Positions 28,513-38,500 of a stretch of 41,965 bases of DNA are shown piece after piece; the first letter of the stretch is position 1, and each line of letters opens with the position of its first letter. Origin of the DNA: Candidatus Pelagibacter sp. (GTDB lineage: Bacteria > Pseudomonadota > Alphaproteobacteria > Pelagibacterales > Pelagibacteraceae); assembly GCA_002689925.1 (NCBI GenBank), contig NZIO01000026.1, positions 1 through 41,965 of the forward strand, written 5' to 3'. Both the position numbers and the translations under genes were made by a program. The notes below the pieces were generated by a model. It was not told where the DNA came from. It did not search any database and was given only the letters and a program-made list of their open reading frames with translations.

Positions 28513-29007
28513 ATGGCTCTAATATCAAATATAGGTGCTGGAATTTTCACTAGTCTGAAATTCAAAGCGGATAATAACTTTACGTTACCAACTAATGACA
28601 CAACTCACCAAGCATTTATTGCTAGTAGTGGTGACTTTAATGGTTCAACTGCGGTTACTAATGTAAGAGAGTTTCCATCTTTTGGAAAACCTGCTAATAT
28701 TGTAAATGTACCAAGTTATGGTCAATCAGTTAGTTCTCAAATTCAAGGACAATCTGATGCTCCAACTATGGAATTTACAGTAAACTATGTACCTGGATCG
28801 CATAATGCTATTCAAGCACTTGTGCAAGATGGTAATACATATGTTTATCAGATAGATGTTAAAAACGCTGAAACAGGCGATAACGCAGCATTTTATGTAA
28901 AAGGACAATTTGCATCATTTGAAGTATCTCCAAACTTGACTGATTCTAATCAGGCAACTATTACGATGAGTACTCAAGGTGATTATGTTGGCCCTTTCAC
29001 TGATTAA
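28513..29007 (+). CDS. Major tail tube protein
   Basis: A 164-residue beta-rich protein with MEFTVNYVPGSHNAIQALVQ then DGNTYVYQIDV and FYVKGQFASFEVSP, the usual order of a tail tube protein (strand, loop, helix, strands, then a conserved F-x-G-x-V/F near the end). It follows the terminator and precedes chaperones and tape measure. A hairpin comes directly after the gene. Confidence 0.82.
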   Translation: MALISNIGAGIFTSLKFKADNNFTLPTNDTTHQAFIASSGDFNGSTAVTNVREFPSFGKPANIVNVPSYGQSVSSQIQGQSDAPTMEFTVNYVPGSHNAIQALVQDGNTYVYQIDVKNAETGDNAAFYVKGQFASFEVSPNLTDSNQATITMSTQGDYVGPFTD

Positions 29008-29017
29008 TAAATTTTTT

Positions 29018-29043
29018 ATGTTGGGGTGTAAAAGCCCCAGCAT
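29018..29043 (+). other. Stem-loop after the tail tube gene
   Basis: ATGTTGGGG (29018-29026) pairs with CCCCAGCAT (29035-29043), one G-T pair, 8-base loop. The flanking T-run lies upstream, not downstream, on the plus strand, so partial termination or mRNA protection is more likely than full termination. Confidence 0.6.
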
Positions 29044-29065
29044 ACAATTAGTATAAGGATAAAAA

Positions 29066-29377
29066 ATGAATGATAATAAACCGTTTAATAAATATTATGT
29101 GTTAAGAATAACTTCTTTACATATAAAAAAAGCAATTGATACATCTATAAGAAAAACGTATGAGCGTTTAAAAGATGTTACAACTAAAGTTGAAGTCTTT
29201 GAAACATTAGATGTTCTACATAAAATTAGAAAATTAATGGAAGACTTTGAATCAAATAATAAACATTTATATAAAAAACCAGAAGAGGTAGAGAATGAAA
29301 CACATAAAGATAATAGACATAACGAAGAAAATCCCGTTCATGGGACAGGAAGTGGAAATAAAACAACTGACAGTTAA
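29066..29377 (+). CDS. Small tail-region protein
   Basis: A 103-residue, charged, mostly helical protein (IKKAIDTSIRKTYERLKDVT) with a low-complexity polar C-terminus. Good ribosome site AAGGAT. The last 83 bases overlap the next gene in another frame. Position between tube and chaperones suggests a tail assembly role; no family recognised. Confidence 0.55.
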   Translation: MNDNKPFNKYYVLRITSLHIKKAIDTSIRKTYERLKDVTTKVEVFETLDVLHKIRKLMEDFESNNKHLYKKPEEVENETHKDNRHNEENPVHGTGSGNKTTDS

Positions 29378-29609
29378 AGCTGTTAAAGATTTACAAAAAA
29401 GTTTAGATGCAAGCAAAGATGATGTATCTGGTTTAGCTACTTTAAGTTCAATATTTAAATCAACTGTAATTGGCGCTGAAACTATGAAAGATAAAGACTT
29501 TGAACAGTTCCCAATACAAGCATTAACAGAATTATCAAATGAAATACTTGTTTATAATGGTCTTGGTGCTAAAGATGATAAAGGTGGTGAATTGGGGAAG
29601 AAGAATTAG
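29295..29609 (+). CDS. Tail assembly chaperone (lambda gpG-like position)
   Basis: A 104-residue acidic helical protein (MGQEVEIKQLTVKAVKDLQK; ALTELSNEILVYNGLGAK). Ribosome site AGAGG precedes the ATG. It ends with GELGKKN and TAG at 29607. The next ORF lies in the -1 frame and is open from 29591, so ribosomes slipping near GGGGAAG (29594-29600) would make a G-T fusion. These proteins coat the tape measure during tail assembly. Confidence 0.7.
   Translation: MKHIKIIDITKKIPFMGQEVEIKQLTVKAVKDLQKSLDASKDDVSGLATLSSIFKSTVIGAETMKDKDFEQFPIQALTELSNEILVYNGLGAKDDKGGELGKKN
29594..29600 (+). other. Candidate -1 ribosomal frameshift site
   Basis: G GGG AAG in the gpG-like frame; lambda uses GGGAAAG in the same place. 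The -1 frame has a stop at 29588-29590 and is open from 29591, the zero frame stops at 29607-29609, so any slip must fall within about 16 bases. Re-pairing of the AAG codon after the slip is imperfect, which lowers certainty. Confidence 0.4.
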
Positions 29610-29620
29610 CAGAATATGAA

Positions 29621-29905
29621 ATGGCACACCAATTAGGTGTAACTTTAGATGTTATATATAATATGTCATTTAAAGAATATATTGGTTGGGTTTCTTATTT
29701 TAATAAAAGACCTTATGGTTGGCGTGATGATCATAGATCTGCTATAATAGCACAAACAACTTATCAAGGTACTAAACCTTTAAAAATAAAAGATTTGTTT
29801 CCATCTTTAAAATTATTAGAAAATAGTTCAGATAATCAAAATATTAAATTAAAATTAGGGTTTGAAGAATTAAAAAATATGGTAAATAAAAAATCTAAAA
29901 CATAA
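29621..29905 (+). CDS. Tail assembly chaperone, second half (lambda gpT-like)
   Basis: A 94-residue segment from its first ATG (MAHQLGVTLDVIYNMSFKEY). YIGWVSYFNKRPYGWRDDHR then SAIIAQTTY matches the gpT/DUF4035 pattern (Y..Y....P.G..rdD.R.A.ia). No convincing ribosome site precedes the ATG, and the frame is open upstream to 29591, so it may be made mainly as a frameshift fusion with the preceding gene. Confidence 0.7.
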   Translation: MAHQLGVTLDVIYNMSFKEYIGWVSYFNKRPYGWRDDHRSAIIAQTTYQGTKPLKIKDLFPSLKLLENSSDNQNIKLKLGFEELKNMVNKKSKT

Positions 29906-29912
29906 TAGATAT

Positions 29913-29928
29913 GGCGGGTAAACCCGCC
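29913..29928 (+). other. Perfect stem-loop after the chaperone genes
   Basis: GGCGGG (29913-29918), loop TAAA, CCCGCC (29923-29928). Very stable for this AT-rich genome; no T-run follows. Possibly limits read-through or stabilises upstream mRNA. Confidence 0.6.
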
Positions 29929-29948
29929 TGTCTTGAAAGGTAATTTAA

Positions 29949-30332
29949 ATGGGTATAACTACTATTAATTTAAGATCAGCAGTTAGTGATTTAAAAAAGA
30001 ATATAAATACTAATATAGAAAAAGAACTTAGAGCTAGAGCTTTAAAAGCATTTGCTGATGTTAAACTAATGACACCTGTTGATACTGGCCAAGCTAGAAA
30101 TAGCTGGTATATTGGTTATACTGAAAAATATTTTAAAGGTAAAGAAGGAAGTAGCTCTAACATACAAATTTTAACACCTAAAAATAAACCACAAGAAATT
30201 ATTGTAACAAATGGTGTAACTTATATTCAATTTTTAAATAATGGACATTCAAAACAAGCGCCTACAAAATTTATAGAAAGTGCTTTTAAAAAGTACTTTG
30301 ATGAAGTTACTGTTGAAGTAACTGACGGATAA
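29949..30332 (+). CDS. HK97 gp10-like neck/tail completion protein
   Basis: A 127-residue basic protein. ALKAFADVKLMTPVDTGQAR then NSWYIG, and GVTYIQFLNNGHSKQAPTKF then IESAFKKYF match the HK97 gp10 family (aP.dTG.lr.Sw ... Ya...e.G.s...p.gfie.A). Such proteins act in head-tail joining or tail completion. It normally precedes the terminator gene; here it follows the chaperones, a shifted order. Confidence 0.8.
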   Translation: MGITTINLRSAVSDLKKNINTNIEKELRARALKAFADVKLMTPVDTGQARNSWYIGYTEKYFKGKEGSSSNIQILTPKNKPQEIIVTNGVTYIQFLNNGHSKQAPTKFIESAFKKYFDEVTVEVTDG

Positions 30333-30380
30333 TTAACCGAGTATAGATATAATATTATATTAACTTTATAGGATTAACAC

Positions 30381-32600
30381 ATGGCTGTTAAACTAAACAT
30401 TACTACTAATGTTACAGGCCAGGGACAGATCACTAAATTAAATAGTGGTTTAACAAAATTAAGTACACAAGCATTAATTGCGAAAAAAAGAATAGGTAGT
30501 TTAGAAAGAGCTGCTGCAAAATCAAGAGCAACTTTTTCTGCACTAGGAACAACATTAAAAGTTGGTGTAGCTGCATCGTTAGCCGCTGTAACTTTTGGTC
30601 TTGGAAAATTTGTTAAAGATACATTTGCTGCAGGTAGGTTAACTGAATCACTTCAAGTAAGATTTAAACTATTATTTAATTCAGTTGAAGAAGGATCAAA
30701 AGCATTTGAAGTAATGAACAATTTTGCTTCTAAAGTACCTTTTTCTCTAGAAGCTATTGCTGCAGGTTCTGGTAATTTAGCTGTTATAACTGAAAATGCA
30801 GATGATTTAGGTAAAATATTACAAGTAACTGGTAATGTTGCTGCAGCCACAGGATTAGATTTTAGACAAACTGCTGAACAAATACAAAGAGCATTTGCTG
30901 GTGGTATTGCTGCCGCTGATGTATTTAGAGAACGTGGTGTTAGAGCTATGTTAGGTTTTGAAGCAGGAGCAAAAGTTTCAATAGAAGAAACAAGAAAAAG
31001 ATTTTTTGAAGTATTTGGTAATGGTGGACAATTTTCTACAGCAACAAAAGATTTTGAACAAACATTAGAAGCACAAGTTTCATTTGTAGAGGATGCTTAT
31101 TTTAGATTTAGACAAGCGGCTGCGCAACCATTATTTGCGGGTGTTAAAGCACAGTTAGTAGAATTAGTTGGTAATTTTAAAGAAAATGATACTCAATTAA
31201 AAGCTATGGCTAAAACAATTGGAGAGGGTTTAGCAAAAGCATTTGAAAATTTAGGTAAATTTGTAAAAACAGTTATTGAAAATTTTGATAAAATTACATT
31301 AGCTGTTAAAACATTTATTGCTTTAAAAGTTGCAGGTTTTATAGGTGGTTTAATTTCTCAATTTATTTTATTAACTACAGCTATAAAAGGGGCAACATTT
31401 AGTATTGCTACTTTAAATATTGCTTTACGTGCTAATATAGTTGGTATTCTTATTACTGGATTACAAGTAGCTGCTATTGCTGTTATAGCGTTTAAAGATG
31501 AATTATTAGCTGCATATAATTTTATTAAAGATTTTTTTATTAAAACTATTAAATCTGCAGCAAAATTTGTTTTAAATTTAGCTTCGAAGTTAAAATTATT
31601 TCCAACTGTTGCAGAAAATGCTGCTGAAGGAGCAAAAATAATTGGTAATGAATTAGAAAATATGAGAATAGAAGCAGATCAAGTTGTTGCTTCTTATACA
31701 AAATTAACAAGAAAACAAAAAGAATTATTTTCAGGAGCATCCCACAAGGCATATTCTCCTAAATTTTCAGGTACAAACGCTCCTAATATTATGGGAGAAG
31801 CACAAAAACAAGCGGCAAAAGCAGCTGAAGAATTAGCTTTAAAAAATATGGCTATCAATGAACGAATTGATTTTATGAATAGACGTATGATTATTGATGA
31901 AGCCAAAGCAAGAACGGCTGCACAAGAAGCCACAAATAGAGCTGTAGAAGAGTATAGAAAAAAATTAGCTTTTATAGGAATTGAATCTAAAGCAATTGCA
32001 GGAATTATTAGTAATTCTTGGTTAAATGGTATTAGAGAAGGTAATTCATTATTAGAAATAACTAAAACAGCATTTAAAAATGTTTTTGTTTCTATATCCG
32101 ATATGTTAGTTAAAAGATCTGCTGAACTATTAATTGAAAGATTATTTATACAATTTGCTGATCAAAAAATTATTAAACAAAGACAATTAAATGCTGAAGT
32201 TAGTAATCAATCTAATCTAATGAGTACTATTTTATCCAAAGGTAGTGGAATAATGCAAAGTATTGGTGGAATGTTTAGTGGTGGAAAAGGATTTGGAAAT
32301 ATACTTGGTAGTATAGGTAGCTTCTTTAAATTTTCTGATGGTGGTATTGTTCCTGGTGGTGCGCCATATACTGATAGGGTACCTGCTATGTTAACACCTG
32401 GAGAGGTTGTTATACCTAGAAATAAAACTGATAATGCAATGGGATCAACTAGTATAACAAATATTAATATAAGTGGTAATGTAGATCAAAGATCGATTGA
32501 TCAAATTAAAGCTGTAATATCACAATCATCCGCTGAAGTAGGTGGTGCAAATAGAACGTTTCAAAGAAATTCACAAGGTGTAAGAGGAAGAGGTAGATAA
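30381..32600 (+). CDS. Tail tape measure protein
   Basis: A 739-residue long helical protein that sets tail length. N-terminal coiled regions (LSTQALIAKKRIGSLERAAA), hydrophobic stretches at about 313-330 and 345-372, a charged helical part, and the usual C-terminus FSDGGIVPGGAPYTDRVPAM then LTPGEVVIPRNK. At roughly 1.5 angstrom per residue a tail of about 110 nm is implied. It is the main evidence for a non-contractile long tail, since no sheath gene is seen. Confidence 0.93.
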   Translation: MAVKLNITTNVTGQGQITKLNSGLTKLSTQALIAKKRIGSLERAAAKSRATFSALGTTLKVGVAASLAAVTFGLGKFVKDTFAAGRLTESLQVRFKLLFNSVEEGSKAFEVMNNFASKVPFSLEAIAAGSGNLAVITENADDLGKILQVTGNVAAATGLDFRQTAEQIQRAFAGGIAAADVFRERGVRAMLGFEAGAKVSIEETRKRFFEVFGNGGQFSTATKDFEQTLEAQVSFVEDAYFRFRQAAAQPLFAGVKAQLVELVGNFKENDTQLKAMAKTIGEGLAKAFENLGKFVKTVIENFDKITLAVKTFIALKVAGFIGGLISQFILLTTAIKGATFSIATLNIALRANIVGILITGLQVAAIAVIAFKDELLAAYNFIKDFFIKTIKSAAKFVLNLASKLKLFPTVAENAAEGAKIIGNELENMRIEADQVVASYTKLTRKQKELFSGASHKAYSPKFSGTNAPNIMGEAQKQAAKAAEELALKNMAINERIDFMNRRMIIDEAKARTAAQEATNRAVEEYRKKLAFIGIESKAIAGIISNSWLNGIREGNSLLEITKTAFKNVFVSISDMLVKRSAELLIERLFIQFADQKIIKQRQLNAEVSNQSNLMSTILSKGSGIMQSIGGMFSGGKGFGNILGSIGSFFKFSDGGIVPGGAPYTDRVPAMLTPGEVVIPRNKTDNAMGSTSITNINISGNVDQRSIDQIKAVISQSSAEVGGANRTFQRNSQGVRGRGR

Positions 32601-34453
32601 TGGCAACAAGTTCAATATTCAAATATGCTAATGACATATCAATAAATAGAGCCGCTCCGTCTGCTAGATCTGTTAGTACTGGCGGTTATGCAAGAACGCA
32701 TAGATTAGGCCCAAGTATTATATCATTAGATGTAGATCTTCCTATTTTATCTGAAGAACAATATTTAGAAGTTGAGAATGAATTATTTTCAATAGATGAT
32801 GGTATTAAATTTTTAACAGCTAATATAAGTTCAAATAATGGTAATAATATTATGTCAGGTGTTACTACACCTTTAGCTACAGGTTCTACTAGTATTCAAT
32901 TTTTAACTACAGATTATACAAGTTTAAGAACAATTGTTTTATGTAATTTACAACCTAATGTTGAAAAAATATTTAAAGTAGGTGATTTTATACAATTTGC
33001 AAATCATGCTAAAGTATATCAAATATCTAAACCTATAAATGAATCTGGATCTTATTTTAGATCAAGTAGTGGTGGAACATGTAAGGTTAGATTATCTACA
33101 CCATTATTATCTGCTATAGGTTATAATGGATCTGCATCAAGTGGATATACTAATTCATTTTATATTGTTAATGGTAAAGGTGATAATGCAGAAATGGTTG
33201 AATATGATTTTGATGATGGTACATTTTCAAATCCTACTCCTCCTGCTGTATTTCCTACAGGTATATTTACATTTGTAAATGCAGGTACAAATACACCATA
33301 TCAATATAATGATGGTACTCAAGCAATTGTTCATATTCCCCCAGGACTATTTACAGTTACTGATATTGCAAGTTATTTAGATGCTTGTGCTAATGGTACA
33401 GCTGGAACTTCTGGGTCGTTTGGAAATATATCTCAATCTAGAGCAGATCAAAACAATAAGTTAACACAAGTTGTAGCTGGGGTTTCATCTACAGGTGTTG
33501 GGCCTCCAAATGATAAATTACTTTTTTCATTTATATTACCAAATGTAAGAGTTCAATTAACTGCAGTATCTTACACTGGTGCTACATTAACTAATGAAAC
33601 AGTTTTACAAACTATAACAAATCCATATAGAAATGGTTTAATTACTTTTAAAAATTCTGATGGTACAACTTTAAAAGATAGAAATGGTAATGATGTAACA
33701 ATTGTTTTACCTTCTTATTTACAAAATGCTTTACAAATTTATAACTATATTAACAATACAATATTAGCTACAAATTCTACACATGTATTGAAAACACATA
33801 ATATTATTAAACAAGTAACTTCTCCTACAGCCGCTTTCCCTGAAGTTTTTGGTGAAACTGAAACTGATCACGTAGGACATTTTACTTTACAATTTGGGCC
33901 TGAGTATGGAGATATAACAATGGAATTAACTACCTCAACTGGCCCTGTTGCAGTTAATTATAATCCTATTACAAAATTAAGAGATGTAGTTCAAGCTGTT
34001 CATCCTTCTTCAAATCAAATTGAAATAGATAATCCAATAGAAACATATAGTGTTGGGGATTATTTACAGCCTACTAGTAGTTTAGTATCAACTAGTGATG
34101 TTCAAAGAATATTAAGTATTTTTGTTGATCCAATTTTAAATATAGCTTTTATTGATTTTGATACATCTTTTAATGCAACTGTTGGATCTGCTTGGAGTAA
34201 TGCTTCAGGAAGTAATACAATTCAAAGACATTTAAATACAGCAACTACTACAACTACAACAGGTCTTATTCAATTACTTGATACTTATCAAACAAGTACT
34301 TTAAATATTGCTAATTTTACTACAGTTAAAACTGGCCCTGATGTTAATTTAAAATTAATGTTAACTAAAAAACCTGCTGTAACTATTATACCTAAAAATG
34401 AAACAGAGAATTTATATAAATATGATAAATTTGAATTTCAGGAGGTATTATAA
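32600..34453 (+). CDS. Tail tip / distal tail protein
   Basis: A 617-residue beta-rich protein. It begins ATSSIFKYANDISINRAAPS and contains LDVDLPILSEEQYLEVENEL, consistent with an N-terminal distal-tail domain that docks on the tube; the remaining 500 residues are Ser/Thr/Asn-rich repeats of strands without a known domain. ATG overlaps the tape measure stop. Position (right after tape measure, before J-like protein) supports a tail tip or baseplate role. Confidence 0.7.
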   Translation: MATSSIFKYANDISINRAAPSARSVSTGGYARTHRLGPSIISLDVDLPILSEEQYLEVENELFSIDDGIKFLTANISSNNGNNIMSGVTTPLATGSTSIQFLTTDYTSLRTIVLCNLQPNVEKIFKVGDFIQFANHAKVYQISKPINESGSYFRSSSGGTCKVRLSTPLLSAIGYNGSASSGYTNSFYIVNGKGDNAEMVEYDFDDGTFSNPTPPAVFPTGIFTFVNAGTNTPYQYNDGTQAIVHIPPGLFTVTDIASYLDACANGTAGTSGSFGNISQSRADQNNKLTQVVAGVSSTGVGPPNDKLLFSFILPNVRVQLTAVSYTGATLTNETVLQTITNPYRNGLITFKNSDGTTLKDRNGNDVTIVLPSYLQNALQIYNYINNTILATNSTHVLKTHNIIKQVTSPTAAFPEVFGETETDHVGHFTLQFGPEYGDITMELTTSTGPVAVNYNPITKLRDVVQAVHPSSNQIEIDNPIETYSVGDYLQPTSSLVSTSDVQRILSIFVDPILNIAFIDFDTSFNATVGSAWSNASGSNTIQRHLNTATTTTTTGLIQLLDTYQTSTLNIANFTTVKTGPDVNLKLMLTKKPAVTIIPKNETENLYKYDKFEFQEVL

Positions 34454-35061
34454 TGGTTAGAAGTATTAGTAATAACTATACAGCATCTGAAGGTGGATAT
34501 CCTATACAACTTATAGCAATACAACCTGATAGTGATATTAAAAATGCTTTACATTTAAATACATCTTCAAAAAGATTAGAATTTTATTATGATTCTAATT
34601 ATCGCACATTTTATCCTGGTGCAGGAGTTTTAAATTTAACTGCTGTTGAAGAAACAAAAGATGTTAAAACAAATCAAATAACTATAGAATTAAATGGCGT
34701 TCCAAATACAATAATTCCTGTTTTAAAAAATTATAATGGTATTGGTGGTATAGTAACTATATGGCAAGGTTGGATGAATGATGATTCTGATTCAGTTAAT
34801 GAATCTACTGATTATCCATATACTGGTGTATATATAAAATGGAAAGGTGTAATATATTCTCATTCTGTTAATGAAGAGAATCAAGAGTTTGGTAAAATTA
34901 AAATAAGTTTAGAATGTAAAAACATATTAGGTACTATATTAGATAGTACAAACGGTAGATTTACATCTGATAGTTCTTTTAAGAAAACTTCTGCAGGTGA
35001 TAGATCTATGGAATTTGTGTCAGCAATGGCAACATTTAATCCTAAATTTGGTCAAGAATAA
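34453..35061 (+). CDS. Minor tail protein (DUF2163-like)
   Basis: A 202-residue protein. YRTFYPGAGVLNLTAVEETK and then VKTNQITIELNGVPNTIIPV and GGIVTIWQGW match the opening of hub-type minor tail proteins of the DUF2163 kind (y.aaGVlnl..v....d......i.LsGv....i). It bridges the tip and the J-like protein. ATG overlaps the previous stop. Assigned on pattern and order. Confidence 0.6.
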   Translation: MVRSISNNYTASEGGYPIQLIAIQPDSDIKNALHLNTSSKRLEFYYDSNYRTFYPGAGVLNLTAVEETKDVKTNQITIELNGVPNTIIPVLKNYNGIGGIVTIWQGWMNDDSDSVNESTDYPYTGVYIKWKGVIYSHSVNEENQEFGKIKISLECKNILGTILDSTNGRFTSDSSFKKTSAGDRSMEFVSAMATFNPKFGQE

Positions 35062-35073
35062 TGGAGAATAAAT

Positions 35074-35526
35074 ATGAATATAAGAATAGCTAGTAAAGAA
35101 GATATTAAAGATGGTATAAAAGAAATAATTGAAGCGGTAAAAGAATTTCCCGATTTTCATGTAAAAGGTTTAATTGTAACTAATCAATACTATGAAACTT
35201 TAATAAATTTATGTATGCAAAATGGTAAAATTATTATTGCAAAAGATAATAATAAAATAATAGGATGCATTATGGGTTTAATAAACGGTAATGTGTTTAC
35301 TGCAATGAATGAACTTGTAACAATTGTTACATGGGTTCATAAAGATAAAAGAACATCATCTGCATTTTATAGAATGTTTAAAATGTATAAAGATGAATTT
35401 ACAAAATTAAAACAAAATAATAAAATTGATAGGGTCTTAATGGCTCAATTAGCTAATGATAAAACAAATATTAAGTTTGATAAGTTAAATTTTAAATTGA
35501 TTGAAAAAACTTACGAATGGAGATAA
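35074..35526 (+). CDS. GNAT-like acetyltransferase in the tail cluster
   Basis: A 150-residue protein with the order of a GNAT fold: N-terminal MNIRIASKEDIKDGIKEIIE, KIIIAKDNNKIIGCIMGLI (strand with the usual 'ii G' hairpin), NELVTIVTWVHKDKRTSSAF then YRMFKMY (acetyl-CoA loop plus helix; the classical Q/R-x-x-G-x-G is replaced by KDKRTSSA), and KLNFKLIEKTYEW at the end. Phages often place such a protein between tail tip genes; the substrate is unknown. The altered CoA loop may mean weak or different catalysis. Confidence 0.7.
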   Translation: MNIRIASKEDIKDGIKEIIEAVKEFPDFHVKGLIVTNQYYETLINLCMQNGKIIIAKDNNKIIGCIMGLINGNVFTAMNELVTIVTWVHKDKRTSSAFYRMFKMYKDEFTKLKQNNKIDRVLMAQLANDKTNIKFDKLNFKLIEKTYEWR

Positions 35527-35529
35527 TAT

Positions 35530-38500
35530 ATGGCAGCTGCTGCACCTATTATTGGGGCAATAACATCTAAAGGTATTGGAGGGGCAATTCTTAGATTTGC
35601 TTTATCACTTGCAGTATCATATATTACACAAAAATTATTTGCACCTGATATGCCAGGTGTTGAGGGTGGTGCTGGTTCAGGTAAAGATCCAGGTGTTAAA
35701 CAAAGGATACCTTCAGATCCATCTAATAAACTTCCTGTTGTTTATGGTCAAGATAAAATACATGGATCTATTATATTTGCAGATATAACTAGTGATAATA
35801 AAACAATGGCTTTTATTATTGCTTTATGTGAAGGCCCAATTAATAAAATAGGTACATCTAATTATGGCACTAACAGCGGTATATATTGGGATGACTATGA
35901 ATTATCTTTTGACTTAGCTGGAAACGTTATTAATGCTACTCATGCTGATGGCGGAACTGATAGCTGGTTAAATGGTAATTTAAAAATTGTAAAATACCCA
36001 GATGGTGGAAGATGTTTAGATATGGAAACCTTTAGTTCTAAATGGAATTCAGGATCACAAAATAGGCATTTACCAGATGTTGCATATGCATATGTAGAAT
36101 TAAATTATGATAGAGAAGATAATGTTACAGGATTAACTAGCAAACTAGGTTTTGAAGTTGAAGGTAAATTAATTAGAACAATTAGTTCGGCTCCAAGTTT
36201 AAATGGGCCAACGCCAACAACAACAACTATACAAGGTTCTTTAGCTAATCCTAATATTTTTGATACTTCAGTTAAATTTGCAAATTTTTCAGGGTATCAA
36301 CTTTGGCATTGGGTTAATCCATATAATGGTGGAGTAAATTATAATTACCCTCATTCTTATGTTGCTCCTGGAGGAACATATAATATTATAGATTTAGGCC
36401 CTTCATCAGATCCAAATGCACCTTATGATTTAAATGATTATATTACAAACGGTGTTACACCAACAGGTTTAGGTACTGGTGGTGAAGTAGAATTTGATTT
36501 TATTAATGTTGGGGAACAATATCATTTATCTAATGGAAATCTTACAAATTTTACACCTAATAGCTATGTCGATAGCAATGGTGTTACACAACCAGATGAT
36601 GGTAGAAGATTAATTAATGCTATACATTTTAAACAATGGGGTAATAATTATTCTAATTCATTTTTTAATAATGTATCTGGTAATGAAGAAACAAGAGTTT
36701 GGATTGAATATGTTTACTCAGATGCTATTTTAGGTGTTACAAAACATTATATAGGTTTAAGCACGATACAGTTTACACCTACTGGAGGAATTTATGCTAA
36801 TTACACTGAAGAAGATTATGGGCAATTATTAGCAAATAGACTTAATTTATCTTTAGTTCCTAACTTTTTTGAAAGTTTAGCACCCGATGGTTTAAAACAA
36901 GTTGGTATAAGAAAATTAAGAGATATTACTGCAGCCGATTCTAATGGAGTTTTACCTACTTATCAATATTCACCTAGACAACAATATTTTACAGCTAAAA
37001 TACCTCAAACTGTTCAAAGAACATTATACGGAACTTATTCAACTAATCCAGCCGAATGTTTAGCTGATTACTTAACTAATAAAGTTTACGGTTGTGGTCA
37101 ATCTATTTCAGATAATGATTTAGATTTAGACACATTTTATGCACATAAAGTATTTTGTGATACTTCAGTTACACATAATGACCCTGATGGTAATTCTGTA
37201 ACAAGCAAAAGATATCAATGTAATGGATATGTAAATACAAATGATTCTAAAGATTTAAATATTTCTGATATTGTTAGTAATTCACAATCTATATTTAGTT
37301 ATACATTAGGTAAATTTCAAATGCTTTCTGATACAACTGGATCAATTTCTTATGGTGGATCAAATAATGATTTTGATGAAACTAGTATATATGGTGATGT
37401 TACTGTAGTTAATGATGGTTTTAATTCTACATTAAATGAAATGAATTTACAATTTAAATCTAAAATAAATGAATATCAAGACGATCAAGTTTTTTTAGAA
37501 TATGGCAATAAATATTTTAATGAACCTGTATTATCTAAAGATTTAACTTTAAAATTTATTAATACAAATGTTGAGGCTCAAAGAATTGGAACTGTAATAA
37601 TGAATAAGTCTAGAAGTAATAAAATTATTTCATTTAAAACAGATACAAGAGCCGCAAATTTACAAGTTAATGATATAATAAGTGTTAAAGGTACTTATTA
37701 TAATTTAGATAAAAATAGTGTATTTAGTCATAATTTTGTAACTAATACTTCAAATGGTTCAACAAGTAATGCTATAGGAGAATATGTTGTAAAAGTAGAT
37801 TCTAATCAACCTTATATTTATGAAGATACACAAGAAGAAGCTAGGTTTTATGTTCCAGGTACAGTAGCTGGTTACGAAAAATTATCAAATTTTTATAAAG
37901 ATTGTATTAATGGACAATTTTTTGATTCAACAGGTCAGCTAACAGATGCACAAGTTAAATTAAATAATAAACTTGGTGAAATATTTTCATTTGTATCTTG
38001 TGAATTAGATACTGTATCATCATCTTATGGTTTTTATGGTGCAAAATTAACATTTTATGCTAACGATATAATTTCTGGTGGTATAAAAGAAGATTTTCAA
38101 ATTGATGTAATAACAAACATTTTAAATTCTACATGGGGTTCATTAAATGTTATTAATACTGCATCTGAATTAGGTAGTTTATTTAAAATAAATAGTATTT
38201 CAGAAACAGAATTAAATGGTGGTCTTCAAGGATATTTTATAACTGCTCAAGAATATAATGCTAATGATTATACAGTTGGTACATTAACAGCTACTGCTGC
38301 TGCACCACCTATATCATCTACAAGAGGTTATCAAAATTTAGGAGTTGCTACAAATTTAGTTTTAAATAATACTTTCCCTTCTGCAACTACACCTTATATT
38401 GATGTAAGTTTTACTATGCCATCTAAAAATAATGTTGAAGGTGTTGAAATATATTATGGTAGTGGTGTAAATACTCCAGAAGCAAGTAGAATTTTAGTTC

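Noticed and set aside
2000-31933. Opposite-strand and alternate-frame ORFs (for example those at 1995-2201, 3529-3786, 11000-11197, 16528-16866, 17727-18038, 19385-19735, 23692-24051, 30653-30850, 31694-31933)
   Set aside because: They mirror strong coding genes, lack ribosome sites and have compositions expected from reverse complements of AT-rich coding DNA.
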